Notes: generated by a model from the letters alone, not told the origin. A stretch of DNA of 64,000 bases from Tenrec ecaudatus (GCF_050624435.1 NC_134541.1:103722805-103786804), one strand, 5' to 3'. Shown: positions 1-10,796, counted from the first letter of the stretch. Numbers and translations: made by a program.

Positions 1-664
1 ATGACGGCCCACCCCACTACGTCCCCCACAGTGTCTGGCACAGGGTGGGAGTCCCTTTCCCGGGCTGCTGGGACACAGAGCATAAGGACAGGGAGGTTGA
101 AGGCGGGGCCAGCTCAGCAGGCTTTGTCCTGTATGAGCATTTTCGTCAACAGCGCCGACGTGGGACTCTGGGGCACGTGCAGGTGGGAGCAGCAGCAGTC
201 CTGCAGAGAGTGTCTGGGCTTCTGGAAGCTGGGCCTGGGCCCCCCTTGTCTCAGCTCCGGGGACAGTGGTTAAAGAACTCCGTAGGATGAAACTCTCTCC
301 CACTGGGCGGGTTCTGCCCGACAGCCTTGGGTAGCAGATAAAGAAAAGGGTGTGCAATGACAGCCCAGACACGCTTAGGGGGCAGCTCTACTCTGTGACC
401 CGCGGTCCCGTGAGTCACCAGGACGGCTCGACACCACCTAACAAGAACCACCGCCTGTGCGCAGCCGCGACACGCACAGGGGCAGGAAAGCTCGTCGGCG
501 TATGCGACGTGCACAGCCTCTGGTGCTCGGAGCCCGCGCTGGGAGCAACAAGGGCAGCTGTGTCGGGGGGGGGGTCACCCCCATGCTGCTGACGGAAAGG
601 GACGTGGGACCCACTGACGTGCCCAGGGAGAGGGAAATGGCGGGGAAAAAGAAGAGAAGAAATG

Positions 665-935
665 CTACACAGATGTGTCTTGGAAGAAGTGCTACGGCCA
701 GAGGGCTCCTCAGAGGCACGGATGGTGAGACTTCCATCTTTGGCCATGTGGTCAGGAGAGACCAGGCGCGGAGGAGGACCTCGTGCCGGGTAAAGTGAGG
801 GGCGGCGGAAAAGAGGAAGGGCCCTCGACGAGACGGGCGGGCACCGGGGCTGCAGCAACGAGCGCAGGCCTGGGGACAATTGCGGGGGTGGCGCAGGACC
901 GGGCAGTGTTTCGGTTTGCTGTGCCCACTTAAGTA
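665..935 (+). mobile_element. RTE/BovB-type LINE 3' fragment
   Basis: The sequence carries the conserved end of the RTE polyprotein (FGHVVRRD on the plus strand at about 739-765, then a degenerate LGKV..KRGRP block). It is 5' truncated and broken by stops, and stops short of the usual (CAA)n tail. Confidence 0.75.
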
Positions 936-1169
936 GCCAACTCCAAAATCGTGTCATAAACAATTGCTGTGACACACGAACATGCGCAAGGTCAAACATG
1001 GCCCACACCGTCACAGCAGGCTAGCGCACCACAGGGAGTTCCTGGAAGAGGGATGGAAAGATGACGGGACTTTTTCTTGGACACACCCCCCTGCTTACCA
1101 CATGTGTCGTGTGACTTCAGCTTGTTGGGGGTGTGGTGGTGGGGGGGAGTCTGTACACCAAAAAGGAAA

Positions 1170-1568
1170 ACAAACCCCAAACACCCAAACTCCCTGCCAT
1201 GGAGTGGACGCCGACTCACAGCAACCACAGAACTGCCCCTGTGGGTTTCTGCGACGGGGACTCCTTAAAAAAGAGGCCTTTCTCCTGCCCAGTGGCTGCT
1301 GGTTCAAAACTGCCGACCTTAGGGTGAGCAGCCAACTCCCAACCACTATGCCAACAGGACTCACCGCAAAAGGAAAACGAAACAGAATCAAGTTCGCAGT
1401 CAGCAACCCTGTAGGACAGGGTAGAACTGCCCCCGCGCGTCTCCGAGACCGTCACTCTTTACAGGAGTAGAAAGCCTCATCTTTCTCCCAAGGGGCGGCT
1501 GGTGGTTTCAAACTGCTGACCTTAGGGTGAGCAGCCCACTGTAGAACCATGATGCTATCAGGACTCCT
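1170..1568 (-). mobile_element. Two AfroSINE copies in tandem
   Basis: Copies at 1,170-1,361 and about 1,395-1,568 both read antisense: the tail motif (ACTCCCTGCCATGGAGT) first, the TCTTTCTCCC block in the middle, then the tRNA-derived head (GTTCAAAACTGCCGACC and a degraded CCACCAGGGCTCC). Confidence 0.8.
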
Positions 1569-1849
1569 ATACCCAAAGGAACGAGTTCTATTAGTAAAAA
1601 GAGAACAGCTGACACGCAGACTCTGATTTGTGCCCTGGGCGGATTTCTCTGTGGCTGGATCTCCTGTGCCTGCCACCATGCCCAGCACACAGTAGGTGCT
1701 CCTAATCCTAACGAATGCATCCGGGGACTACAGAACGGAGTGGTTTCATTAGCTATTCTACAGACTTTCCACAACGAGCACACAATGGGTGTCACTGGGT
1801 GGGGTCAGGGTGTGAGACACCCCCACACCCAACTTTGAGGGCTTATTCC

Positions 1850-2012
1850 ATTGCTATCTAGCTGATGCCGACTCCCGCCAGTCAGAGGGGTCTCCACAGC
1901 GCTTTCCCGGCTGAGTTTTTAGACATAGACTGCGAGACTACTGATCCGAGGGGCCTATGGGTGGACTTGAACCCCCAACCTTGGAGACCACAGCCGTTTG
2001 TACTATCCATGG
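1850..2012 (-). mobile_element. Degenerate AfroSINE
   Basis: A GATGCCGACT tail motif and a head-like TTGAACCCCCAACCTTGGAG are recognisable with poor matches between. It lies in the METTL22 intron just downstream of exon 5. Confidence 0.45.
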
Positions 2013-2137
2013 GGAACTCTGCAGCCTCTGGGAGGGTGGACACTGTCTCCACTGACCTGGCGTCTTGGGTCATGCTGAGGAAAGGGCGCAGGGGTGAGAG
2101 TGTTCTCCAGGCTTGTGAGCCTGGCGCTTGGCCTCAC

Positions 2138-2282
2138 CTGTGCAGTACACGGTCTGGGCCACGCTGGCTGAGACGATGCTGGTCAGCCCGGTGCCGGCCC
2201 CCAGCTCCAGCATGGTGCATCCCTGCAAGACGTCCCGCTGGAACAGGATGTAATCGGCCAGGAGCAGGGCGCCACGCCACAC
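2138..2282 (-). CDS. METTL22: METTL22 coding exon 5 with the SAM-binding motif
   Basis: 145 bases encode VWRGALLLADYILFQRD, then MLELGAGTGLTSIVSAS and end VAQTVYCT plus one base. LELGAGTGL is methyltransferase motif I (E/DxGxGxG), which forms the SAM-binding loop after the first beta strand. The acceptor is CCCCTGCAG at 2,283 and the donor ACAG|GTGAGG at 2,138/2,137. The residue after VYCT should be the acidic residue of the next strand, encoded in an exon beyond the left edge. No stop or frameshift is seen. Confidence 0.95.
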
Positions 2283-2370
2283 CTGCAGGGGACCAACAAG
2301 CAAGGGCGGGCTGCGTGAGGCCCCGGGGAGAAGCCATGTGGGCCCAGGACAGCAGAAGGGACTTACCTAC

Positions 2371-2411
2371 CTGCTTGCCCACGTCTTCCAGGGGGGTGGC
2401 CATCGTGTGCT
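2371..2411 (-). CDS. METTL22: METTL22 coding exon 4 (41-base microexon)
   Basis: This is a very short exon. It supplies the last two bases of a glutamate codon and then HTMATPLEDVGKQ. The acceptor is TTGGTCCAG at 2,412 and the donor CAG|GTAGGT at 2,371/2,370. A second GTAAGT lies four bases into the intron and could be used as an alternative donor. Joined to exon 5 it reads GKQ-VWRGALLLADYILF, the characteristic entry into the methyltransferase fold. Confidence 0.9.
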
Positions 2412-2694
2412 CTGGACCAAGAGAGAAATGCCCCCTGTGAAAACGGGGCGGACAGAAAGGGGCCAGGGACCGGTGGGCGGCAGGCAGGTCGACAGGCGTG
2501 TGGCAAGCAGTCTAAGGAGAGTGGGGTTTGGCCAGGACTCTCGGGCTGTTCCGTGCTCAGGACGATCAGTCCTGGTATCAGCCTGGCCAGGCGGCCATCC
2601 TCCTAATTAATCAACCCTTGTCTAGTTGCGGCTGAGAAGGGACAATGCGGATGGGCTTGACGTCTGTAGCCAGGAGGGATCTGTCCCTGCTTGT

Positions 2695-2875
2695 TCCAGT
2701 AGAGGGGCAGCGAAACAGAAAGACTCTCAAGGAGACGGACACAGGAGTGGCTGCAACAGTGGGCTCAGATGTGGCAATGGTCTGGACGGCGCAGGGCCGG
2801 GCCACGTTTCCTTCTGCTGTACCGAGGTTGCCGTGGGTGGGCACTGACTCGACGGCATTTGCCAGCAACAGTGAG
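2695..2875 (+). mobile_element. RTE/BovB-type LINE 3' end
   Basis: GGGCAGCGAAACAGAAAGACTC, CAGTGGGCTCAGA, GCGCAGGGCCGGGC and the terminal GACTCGACGGCA..AGCAACA match the 3' end seen in the longer RTE copies of this window. It lies in METTL22 intron 3. Confidence 0.7.
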
Positions 2876-4262
2876 CCCGGTGACAGAGAAGTGCCCGCTG
2901 GCTTTGCTGGCTGCCATTCATATAGCCCAACATGACACGTTCTAGCACCACCCTTCCCTTGGTGCTCTGTTCTGCGTGAGCTGGTCGAACCCCTGGCGCC
3001 CCACGAGCGAGGGGCTGACACCACGGCTGCATTCAGAAAAAGAGGACTGGGCAGCTATGAGCTCTGAGCAGGAGCTGCCAGCTGACAACTCCAGCTCTCA
3101 GGGCTCCAAGGACTCACTTGTTGTACATTGCCTGGCCTTTCTTCCGAGGTGCCGGTGAGCGGGCTCACGCTGTGGCCTGTTGGTGAGTGCCACCCAGTGA
3201 CCGGTGGCCACCATGTAGTTGAGGACACCAGGCCTGAAGAAGTGAAGCTGGCTGCCCAGGGCCACAGAGCTGGTTGGAGGGTGCCATGGGCCTCCTGCTT
3301 GCTGCCATGTCCACTGCCTGCGTCCCCTGTCCCAGAGAAGGGAGAGTGGAGTTGCTTCCATAGCCTGGGCACAGGACCTTACAGGTGGGCACGGGACTTT
3401 GAAGGTGGGCAAGGGAGGACGTCTCCACAGCCTTCTAGGCCCTTGCAGTCGGCAGCCCTCCTGGGCCTGCCTGCCATTACCTTCCAGTATCTCCCTGGCA
3501 AGGGCCCTGGCCTGGTCTCTGGCTCCTGCGATGCTGAGGTCCTTGGCTGGGGGGTCTGGACCGCCTCAGGCACGTCATTTTCTCTGAGCAGTGTCTGGGC
3601 CTTGGTGGTACCCCACCTCCGTATTAAGGGTGGTCAGCTGCCTTTTGAGATGTCACACAGACCTGCCATGCCCACACTTGGCCATGTGTTAGGGGGGACT
3701 GAGGCACCTCAATTCTCAGAACTGCCCAGCCCTCCTTGCTGAATGCAGACACTCTATCAGTCCCTTGCTTGTGGGGTTGCCAGGGGGCTTGGCCAGCCCA
3801 AGCAGAACAGAACGGCAGAGTCAGGGTGGGGTCCTGCGGTCAATCACTGAGCCCAGGGAAGAGAAAGGGTCTGTTTAGGGCCATATAGGAAAAATTCGCC
3901 ACTGTGGTTTCTAATGGCAACAGACTTCAAAACCATGACCTTGAGGTCAAAACTCTGAAAGGTGAGGCGAGGTGGGGACCGGAGGCAGGAGCACAGGGAG
4001 GAGCGGGGTGCGCCACGCTGCACTGTAGGAGTGACGGTGAGATGAGGCAGCAGGCCTGCGGTGCAGTGCTGCCCAGAGGGGAGGAGGGACCTGCTGGCTA
4101 AACCCTTCCTCTGGCCACACCCTGAGCCGGGAAGCTCTTTTAAACCGAGTCACACGGGAATCTGATGAAAAACTTACTCCAGACGTGTGTGGCCTTTGCT
4201 GCCAGAGACTGAAGACAAAATGCCGGGGGCTGGGCAAGAACGGCCACCTACTATGCGCCAAA

Positions 4263-4450
4263 GGAGCCCTGGTGGGACAGTGGGTTAAGCATTGGGCTGC
4301 TAACCAATAGGTCAGGGGTTGGAACCACCGGTTGCTCTGTGGAGTAGGGCATGTCCATCTGCTCCCGTCAAGATGGAAGCCCCTTGGGGCAGTCCCACTC
4401 TGCCCCGCAGGGTCGCTCGGAGTCAGGACTTGGAGACATTGGAGGTGGTG
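4263..4450 (+). mobile_element. AfroSINE, near full length
   Basis: It starts GGAGCCCTGGTGGGACAGTG, continues TGCTAACCAATAGGTCAGG and ends in GGGTCGCTCGGAGTCAGGA, the sense order of head, body and tail. Confidence 0.82.
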
Positions 4451-4756
4451 CTGCTACGCACCGGGCACTGCGGGGAGAGAGGGCTGGGCACCTCTCAGCT
4501 ACAGGCTGCTGCACCATTTACTCAGACGGGGAAACGGAGCCCAGCCCCCTGCCCCTGGCTGCCAGTCCCACCTTCTGCCAGCTCTCCCTGAGACTCTGAA
4601 CCCCTGCCATGCTGTGGGCAGATCAGAACTCAGACACAGGAGGACAAGGGTCCCGGAGAGTGGGGGGGGGGGTGTGATGGCCACAGTGGGCCTGCCGGCA
4701 GTTAGGGATAACAGCAAGGGCAGAGACCGGATCATGTACTCCCCGAGGCAGGGGGG

Positions 4757-4784
4757 TGGGGAGGGAGGGAGGGAGGGAGGGAGG

Positions 4785-4868
<84 letters not shown>

Positions 4869-4869
4869 C
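4757..4869. repeat. (GGGA)n then (GA)n microsatellite
   Basis: A GGGA/GGGAGG run passes into about 35 GA units with one interruption (AGAAGAG), then a CGCACGCGAGTGAGCGC degenerate end. It is intronic in METTL22, next to exon 3. Confidence 0.97.
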
Positions 4870-5020
4870 GCACGCGAGTGAGCGCATGAGCGCACAGCGG
4901 GAGGAATGGGAGAAGGCCTTTCACCCAGAGGGCACTGGGGAGTCAGGGGGAAGCTTGAGCAGGGGAGTGGCCCTCTCAGCTGGCCCGGCCTGCCGTGGGA
5001 CCCCAGTGTGGGCCTGTTAC

Positions 5021-5326
5021 CTATTCTGATGACAGCACCGAGGCTGCCCTCGCCCGCCTCCTCTCCTGGGGCCTCGTCCTCTTCCAGGCACAGAATCATG
5101 GGGTGCACCTTGTCCCTCGAAGGCCCCGCTGGGTCAGGGTCAGAGTCAGGGGTGACTTGGGGTCTCCTCACCACGTCCAAGTCCCCATCCTCGTCCAGCT
5201 GGGCTCCTGTCCCCTCCTGGCTGGGGTCACTCCCCGGGGAGCTGGTCTCAGGGTGGGCACTGCTGTGGTCTCCACCCTTGGGCCCTGCGTCCTGACCCCA
5301 CAGAAGCCGGAAATGCGACAGGAACA
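5021..5326 (-). CDS. METTL22: METTL22 coding exon 3
   Basis: 306 bases open in the frame that begins with FLSHFRLLW. The acceptor is TTTTCAG at 5,327 and the donor ATAG|GTAACAGG is at 5,021/5,020. The middle encodes the acidic stretch LDEDGDLDVVRRP followed by DKVHPMIL, both recognisable from METTL22 of other mammals. Between them the residues are rich in G, S, P, D and E, as expected for a fast-evolving disordered linker. The open frame runs past the donor into a GA microsatellite; that extension is intronic. Confidence 0.92.
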
Positions 5327-5888
5327 CTGAAAAGCAAGGTAAGACCAGGGGGGCGGGGTGTCACCACTTTTCTTTCCCACTTAGTGAGAAAACCCCACTT
5401 TCTTGGCAAAGTCGGGAGAGGGGGGAAGGCCCACTTCCTTTGGCTGTGATGCTGCGCCACCAGCAGAGCCATGGCGACACTACAGGCACATGGCCCGTGT
5501 TGCCTCACTGGCTCCTCCCACTTGTTCTGAGTGTGGCTGTCTGCTCCCCTTCACAGACAGGATACTGAGGCCCACAGATGTGCAGGGAGCAGGCTTAGGG
5601 TGTGGCTGAGGCAGGTGGGACTCAGACCTGTCACCTGACTGCTGCTGGGGATCAGGCTGAGGCGCTGAAGTGCCCTCTCTGCTTGGCGGCCAGAAAGTCA
5701 GAGGGTCGTTTCTCTGAGAATGTCCGACTCAGGTGAGCCCCGAGCTGCATGGAGCCTGGTCCTTCAGTTGCAGAAAGAGGGAACTAGTAGCTCCCCGCCA
5801 GGCTCTTCCACCTCACTGTCACTGAGCCCAGTTAAGGGTGACAAGCAGAACTTCCCCAGGGCTCCCAGACTGCCCTTTCTTCCACAGT

Positions 5889-6158
5889 GAAGTAGGTGGG
5901 TGTGAACCCCAATCTTGCAGTTAGCAGCCCAGTGCTTAAGTACTGAGCCACCAGGGTGCCTTCATCCTGAGCTTGGCTGGAAGAGGGAAATCAAAGCACC
6001 TGGTGGTGCTGTCGGGATGGTTCAAACCCACCAGCTGCTTCCCGGAAGAAAGAGGAGGCTGTCTGTTCCCATGAAGACGACAGTATTGGAAGCCCGATAG
6101 AGGGTCCGTATGAGCTGGAATGGACTCCACGAAGGTGGGCTTGGTTGGCTTTAACACC
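5889..6158. mobile_element. Two AfroSINE fragments in opposite orientation
   Basis: 5,889-5,961 is an antisense head ending TGAGCCACCAGGGTGCC. 5,997-6,158 is a sense copy (GGTTCAAACCCACCAGCTGC to GAATGGACTCCACGAAGGTG). They are inverted about 35 bases apart. Confidence 0.65.
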
Positions 6159-6797
6159 CAGTGGGCCCCAGAGCCCTGGCTGGAACTCCCTACTTCCCTT
6201 CCCCCTTTTTTCCTCCACACCCCTTACATACGGCGGAGCTGGGGCCCTCTCCTCTCAGGGAAATGTGTCACCACCAGGCAGACGGGGCCCAGCTCCAGCT
6301 CTGGGGCCTTCACACAGGCGGTTTTCCCCTGCCTGGGGTGGCTGTCCTTTCCTTCCTCCTGGACACACTCTACTGGGCTGCTCCTCTAGGTCCCCCCCCA
6401 CCCTCGCCCCACTGCCTCAGACTCCTCCCACCACACTCGCAGTCTTTCCTCCTGCACAGCCCACTCCCCATGCCAGGGAATCTTGTGAAAAATGCCAACG
6501 AGACCCTGAGGTTCCCTGGGGCTCCTGACCCTCCAGTGCCTTCTAGGGGCTCTCAGGAGAAAACTCAGGCTCCTCCCACTGGCCCAAAAGGCCCCTGTGT
6601 CTCACATTGTGGCTGCAGTGGGGAGCGAAGAGCAATGGCCTTCCCAGGCTGGAGTCCTGGGCCCAGCACCAGCAGATGTTCGGGAGGCAGCAGACGGAGA
6701 AAGAGGTGTGAGGATATTGTTCAAAGGCCCGGCCCCGGTTCCCACACAGGAGAAACAGGCCCAGTGTGGGCTGGGCCCTGTCCGAACTGGCCCTTAC

Positions 6798-6930
6798 CTG
6801 GCTGGCCCTTGCCATTCAGCCGCACCATGAGGTGCCTCTGGTTTGGGGTGTAGAGGTGAACATCGGACAGCACGGTGTCGCTTCTGAAGGTGGCCTCGTC
6901 CATCCCTGGGGTGGGAGCCGGCTGGCCCAT
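6798..6930 (-). CDS. METTL22: METTL22 coding exon 2 (start codon exon)
   Basis: This exon starts with ATG at 6,930-6,928 and encodes MGQPAPTPG followed by MDEATFRSDTVLSDVHLYTP. It ends in a CAG|GTAAGG donor at 6,798/6,797 after one base of a valine codon. The exon begins upstream at about 6,964, after a pyrimidine-rich tract ending in AACAG, which leaves 34 untranslated bases. The upstream ATG was chosen because human METTL22 also has nine residues before the MDE methionine. The MDE methionine is an alternative start. Confidence 0.92.
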
Positions 6931-7017
6931 GGCCCAGCCTCCACGTTAATCCTAGCAGGAGCTCCTGTTTAGGGGGAGAGAACATTCCTCAGGGCAGCAG
7001 GTCGTGGGAGAGCAGAG

Positions 7018-7549
7018 TGGAAACCAAATCTTCTGGGCTACGCACTAAACTGCTAACCAAAAGGTCAGTGGTTCAAACCCACTGGCTTCACTTCGGAAGG
7101 AAGAGGAGGCTTTGTGCTCCTACAAATACTTAAAAAGTCTTGGAAACCCAAGGGGCTAGGTCTATCCTGTCCTACAGAGTCAGAATCAACTCAAGGGCAG
7201 TGAGTTTTTTTAGCCACTGAATTGAATCTGAACCCTTTGGGCCCAGTAGAACTGCTCTCTGGAATTTCCAACTCAGTACGTCTGTCCAGCCTCATCTTCT
7301 TCCTGGTGGGTTTAACTGTTGACTTGTGGTCAGCAGTCCAAGGTTGAACCCACAGCACTGCTAGGACGCCTCCCCACTCCCCCTAAAAACCTCACTAGCA
7401 GCTGTCGCGTCAGATGAGAACTCTGCCCCCTTGGATTTCTAATGGTTCTGATCTTCTAGAAACATTGTCAGGCTGTTCTCCCTGGGTACCTCTGGGGGGA
7501 TTCGAACTACCAGCGGAGTGCTTAACCGCTGGAGCCCCCCAGGGACTCC
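7018..7549. mobile_element. Cluster of three AfroSINE copies
   Basis: A sense copy at about 7,018-7,214 (CTGCTAACCAAAAGGTCAG to AGAATCAACTCAAGGGCAGT) is followed by two antisense degenerate copies at about 7,223-7,372 and 7,395-7,549. The last ends with ACCGCTGGAGCCCCCCAGGG. All lie in METTL22 intron 1. Confidence 0.65.
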
Positions 7550-7989
7550 TAGCAGTAAATGGCATGGCATCGCCGCCGGAGCACTGACCTCTATTTCAAC
7601 CAACCCTTCGGCAGAGAGGGTCTCAGGCCTGAGACCCCAGCTCAAAGGGCATTTTACTCGGTCTGCACTGCATCGTCGTCATGGTTACCGTCTGTTTACT
7701 GGGAGGGATCTGGTTTTCCATTTATACTGATGAAATCCTGTCTTTGTGCCTTCCTGTTTTTTTCCCTGAGGTTTGAACAGAAAGTGAGTTTATTGAAGCA
7801 AGGCACTTTGGGGGGAAAAAAGGCCAAAGGGCCTTTGGCTAGTTTAAAAGCTTCCTCACTCTTTTTTTTTGTGTGCCAGCTTTGTAAACTGAGTATTTGA
7901 TTATGAAAATCACAAAATAAGAAAGTGCATACAACTATTTTGAAATAACCAAAAACACCCCTCGCAAAAAAAACCAACAACCCAAATAA

Positions 7990-8172
7990 CCCGAAAAACA
8001 AATTCACTGTCTGCCACTGAGGTAATTCTGACACATATCGACCCCAGGGTGGAACTGGTCCCGTGGTTTCCCAGACTTAACTGGATGGGAGTAAAGAAAA
8101 GCCTCATCTTTCTCCCATGGAGCGGTTGGTGGGCAGTCCAACACAAACCCACTACCCCACCAGCCTCCTAAT
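7990..8172 (-). mobile_element. AfroSINE
   Basis: Antisense tail and body (AAATTCACTGTCTGCCACTG, then AGCCTCATCTTTCTCCCATG) with an eroded head (AACCCACTACCCCACCAGCC). Confidence 0.7.
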
Positions 8173-8539
8173 AACAACCGAGATGGGTTTATTTAGGTCT
8201 AAAGCAAGCCAGGGCAGATGGGAAAAGGCCAGGGTCAGTTTCTATACTTAGATCAGCTGACTCAGAGGCTCCCACTGGGGCGCCTGGCCCTGCAAAGACT
8301 GGTGCCTCGTGGCACTCTCCACAGGTGTCCTCTGCTCCCCCGCGGTGGACGGGTCAGCTTGGGAAACTGGTTACCTCTGCTCTCCTCTGGCTCCCCGGTT
8401 AGGGCTCCTTCATCAAGCAGTTTATTGGGATCAGGGATCAGGGGATGGAATACTCCCTCCTTCCCTCCCCACCGCCCTGTCCCACACCAAGAACTGGGCG
8501 CCACTCTTTACCACCGGGTAAGGGAGGACAGCGCGCGAA

Positions 8540-9110
8540 GCTGGGGGAACCGAGGCCCCGGGGGCCGGGGCAAGGAACCCTCGGGCACCGCCTTCCCTTT
8601 CGAATCAGGAACTGAAGGGGACGTAGGACCCCAGGCAGACCCTCCGCTCAGGTCACGACTCCGGCTCCCCTAAGACACTTGCTCAGAGGGGAAACTGAGG
8701 CAGCGAGTGTGGACAGGGCTCAGGAGCCCGAGCCAGCACAAGCGCCAGGCGCTGGCTCGCTCTGCCCCGTGCCTCCGGCCCTCCGTGGGGGGCTTACCCG
8801 TAACGGGGCTCAGCCGGGACTCCCACTCGACCCTCTCCCGGTGGAACTCAGGGCGCCGCCATAGCAGGCAGCACCCGCAGGCGCGGCCCCACCTCTCCGT
8901 GCGCGCTTCGCCCCGCGGCCCCGCCCCCTTAGGGACGCGCATGCGTGCTCGGGCTCCTGGCGGGCAAGCGCGCAAGCGCAGTGAGGATGCCTGCGGGGCG
9001 CGGGAGCCGCCGGAGGAGGCGCTGCTTCCACCCGGGTTCCCGGAACGCGCGTGGCGGCGACTCTGCGCGGCGGGGCCAGCCCGGCAGGGGGACGCGCACC
9101 ACGTGGTGAG
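8540..9110 (-). promoter_or_regulatory. METTL22: CpG-rich promoter and probable non-coding exon 1 of METTL22
   Basis: The stretch is strongly enriched in GC and CpG compared with its surroundings. It contains a GC box (CCCCGCCCC near 8,920), an NRF1-like palindrome GCGCATGCGT near 8,937, and on the minus strand a YY1-like CTATGGCGGC at 8,864-8,855. A good donor (GG|GTAAGC at 8,798/8,797) suggests that exon 1 ends there and is spliced to the acceptor at 6,965. Transcription probably starts near 8,880-8,900, because YY1 motifs usually sit just downstream of the start in this promoter class. The start site itself is inferred. Confidence 0.65.
8848..8862 (-). promoter_or_regulatory. Four-codon upstream ORF in the METTL22 leader
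   Basis: Within the inferred exon 1 an ATG in purine-poor context (GCTATGG) is followed by GCG GCG CCC TGA, a minimal upstream ORF encoding MAAP. It coincides with a YY1-type motif, so it may be a by-product of promoter sequence rather than a translation control element. Confidence 0.4.
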
Positions 9111-9177
9111 GTCGGGATTCGAACCCGGGAAGGAGAGCTCCAGAACTTGGGCTGCAGGCCAGTGAGCTAGGTGGTGG
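9104..9177 (-). other. tRNA-like sequence (tRNA pseudogene or SINE head)
   Basis: On the minus strand GGGTTCGAATCCCG matches the pol III B box (GGTTCGANTCC) perfectly, and TAGCTCACTGG upstream at the expected distance resembles an A box. The acceptor arms do not pair and no terminator T-run follows, so this is not an intact tRNA. It sits just upstream of the METTL22 promoter. Confidence 0.3.
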
Positions 9178-9339
9178 ATTTTTATTAGTACCGCCTTCCC
9201 GGCTCTCCATCATTAACAATTGTTGCGGAGTCCGCTCTAGGTCCTGGCTGTGTGCGCAGCGGAACAGAAAATTGCCCCATCCTCCGTCGTCTTCACCACC
9301 GGTGGTAGGTTTGCGTCTGTCACCATCATCATCGTCACC

Positions 9340-9697
9340 ACTGCAATCGAGTGAGGCCGACTGCTACTGTTGCCATCCAGGGCTTACATCTGTATGGGAG
9401 CAAGACAGACTCATCTCTCTCTTTCGGAGCCACCTGCAACCTCGTGGTTAGCAGTCCAGCGCCTAACCCACAGCGCCACCAAGACTCTTCATTACTGTTC
9501 ATAAACCAAAACCAAACTCACGGCACAGATTCCCACTGCTGGTGACCCTGTGGGACGGTAGAGCTATGCCTGTGGGTGTCCTTGACTGTAATGCTGTACT
9601 GGAACAGAAAGCCTCGTCTTTCTCCCGAGGAGCGGCTGGGGGTTTTGAATTGCTGACCTCTCGGTTCCCAGCGTGTAACCACCATAGCATCAGGGAT
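9340..9697 (-). mobile_element. Two AfroSINE copies
   Basis: Antisense copies at about 9,340-9,488 (head GCCTAACCCACAGCGCCACC) and 9,503-9,697 (AAAGCCTCGTCTTTCTCCC to TGTAACCACCATAGCATCAG). They immediately follow the METTL22 CpG region. Confidence 0.75.
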
Positions 9698-9938
9698 GGT
9701 AGTGATTTCACTCATCACTGGTCAGGCTCCAGCACCAGGCTAACGTCCGGGCTCGCTTCATTAGAGCCCAGGGGGAAGGGTAATCCAATCCAAGTGTAAT
9801 CAATAAAATCCAAGCGTCAGACTTTAGTATCAACCAGCAGTCAAGGCTGAAGCAATCTTCAAGCACCCTGAAGCTGGAGGTGCCTAAGTGTCCCCAAGGG
9901 GCTCAACAGTGGCATGCTGCCTCCGTGGCAATTACACA

Positions 9939-10040
9939 GGAGCCCTGGTGGTGCTGCGCTTAAGCGCTGGACTGTGAGCCTAAAGGAGGCCTGAGTCCCC
10001 CCAGTGGCTCTGCTGGAGAAAGGCATGGCTGCCTTGGTCC
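9939..10040 (+). mobile_element. AfroSINE 5' half
   Basis: GGAGCCCTGGTGGTGCTGCG and CTTAAGCGCTGGACTGTGAG match the tRNA-derived head in sense. The body fades after about 100 bases. Confidence 0.65.
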
Positions 10041-10251
10041 TGTCGAGACCACAGCTGGTAACTCGTGGGCACAACGGGGCACTGGCTGTGAGGAGAGCTG
10101 ACTCGCAGGTACCTGGCCCCAGTATTCCAAGGACAGCACCAACTGGGGGAGCCAGGAGGAAGCTCAGGCCTGGACAGACTTCCACCCTGGCTCCCCATGT
10201 TCCCCGTCCAAAAGAGGAAGGCAATTCTGATGCCTGTGTGTAAAAAAACCT

Positions 10252-10442
10252 GAAACTCACTGTCATTGAGACTAATCTTGACTCAGTGACCCTGCAGGAC
10301 AGCATAGAGCTGCCCTGCTGTAAGTCTTTATGAGAGCAGAGCAGACAGCCTCATCTTTCTCCCACTGAGTGGCTAATGGGTTCAAAGTGCTGACCTTGCT
10401 GGTTAGCAGCCCAGTATACAACCCACTAAGCCAAAAGGGTTC
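10252..10442 (-). mobile_element. AfroSINE
   Basis: Full-length antisense copy from AAACTCACTGTCATTGAGAC to AACCCACTAAGCCAAAAGGG, with a central TCATCTTTCTCCCACTGAG block. Confidence 0.8.
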
Positions 10443-10796
10443 CATAAAGAATAGTGGACGGCCATTAGGGTGGCATTTTCCTGGCAGATGGGCAGTGGGT
10501 ATCTGAAGTGACCAGAGCTGCTACCTCAGGTTTACAAGCTACCACCTTCTTTGGCTCATGTCCCTGCTGTGAGTTCTGTACTCTCCCCGCCCCCTACCAC
10601 CCACATGCCCACACATCACATACCAGAGGCACACGGACATCCACATAGACCTCTTTGTGTATAACATGACCCCACTCACATGGGCCATACAGCTGCTAGG
10701 ATGGACCAATCATGAGTTTCTCCTTCAACCGCCCACTCTTCCATTCAACAAGTGCCTACTGAGTGCCTACTGTTCCAATACTGGATCCATTTGGGT

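Larger units (their letters stand above)
1..8890 (-). other. METTL22: METTL22 gene, 5' half (methyltransferase-like 22), running off the left edge
   Basis: METTL22 is a class I, SAM-dependent protein-lysine methyltransferase of family 16; the human protein is reported to methylate the DNA/RNA-binding protein KIN17. Four coding exons are visible on the minus strand. Their splice phases agree: exon 2 ends after 1 base of a codon, exon 3 starts with 2 and ends with 1, exon 4 starts with 2 and ends in phase 0, exon 5 starts in phase 0. Together they give about 208 codons of a protein of about 400 residues. The order is an N-terminal segment (MDEATFRSDTVLSDVHLYTP), an acidic low-complexity linker, then the start of the Rossmann fold with the SAM-binding motif LELGAGTGL. 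No later exon was found in 1-2,137, so the rest of the catalytic domain lies outside the window. The gene is divergent from TMEM114. The identification is from recalled family similarity and splice consistency; no search was run. Confidence 0.93.

Noticed and set aside
415..1014. 199-codon open frame on the minus strand
   Set aside because: It overlaps an RTE fragment read antisense, has no recognisable domain, and composition explains its length.
4499..4924. Long frames through the GA microsatellite (poly-SL, poly-RE)
   Set aside because: Dinucleotide repeats lack stops in any frame. Only the 5,021-5,326 part of the overlapping minus frame is a METTL22 exon.
6161..6853. 230-codon open frame on the plus strand
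   Set aside because: It is antisense to METTL22 exon 2, proline- and serine-rich, and has no family resemblance.
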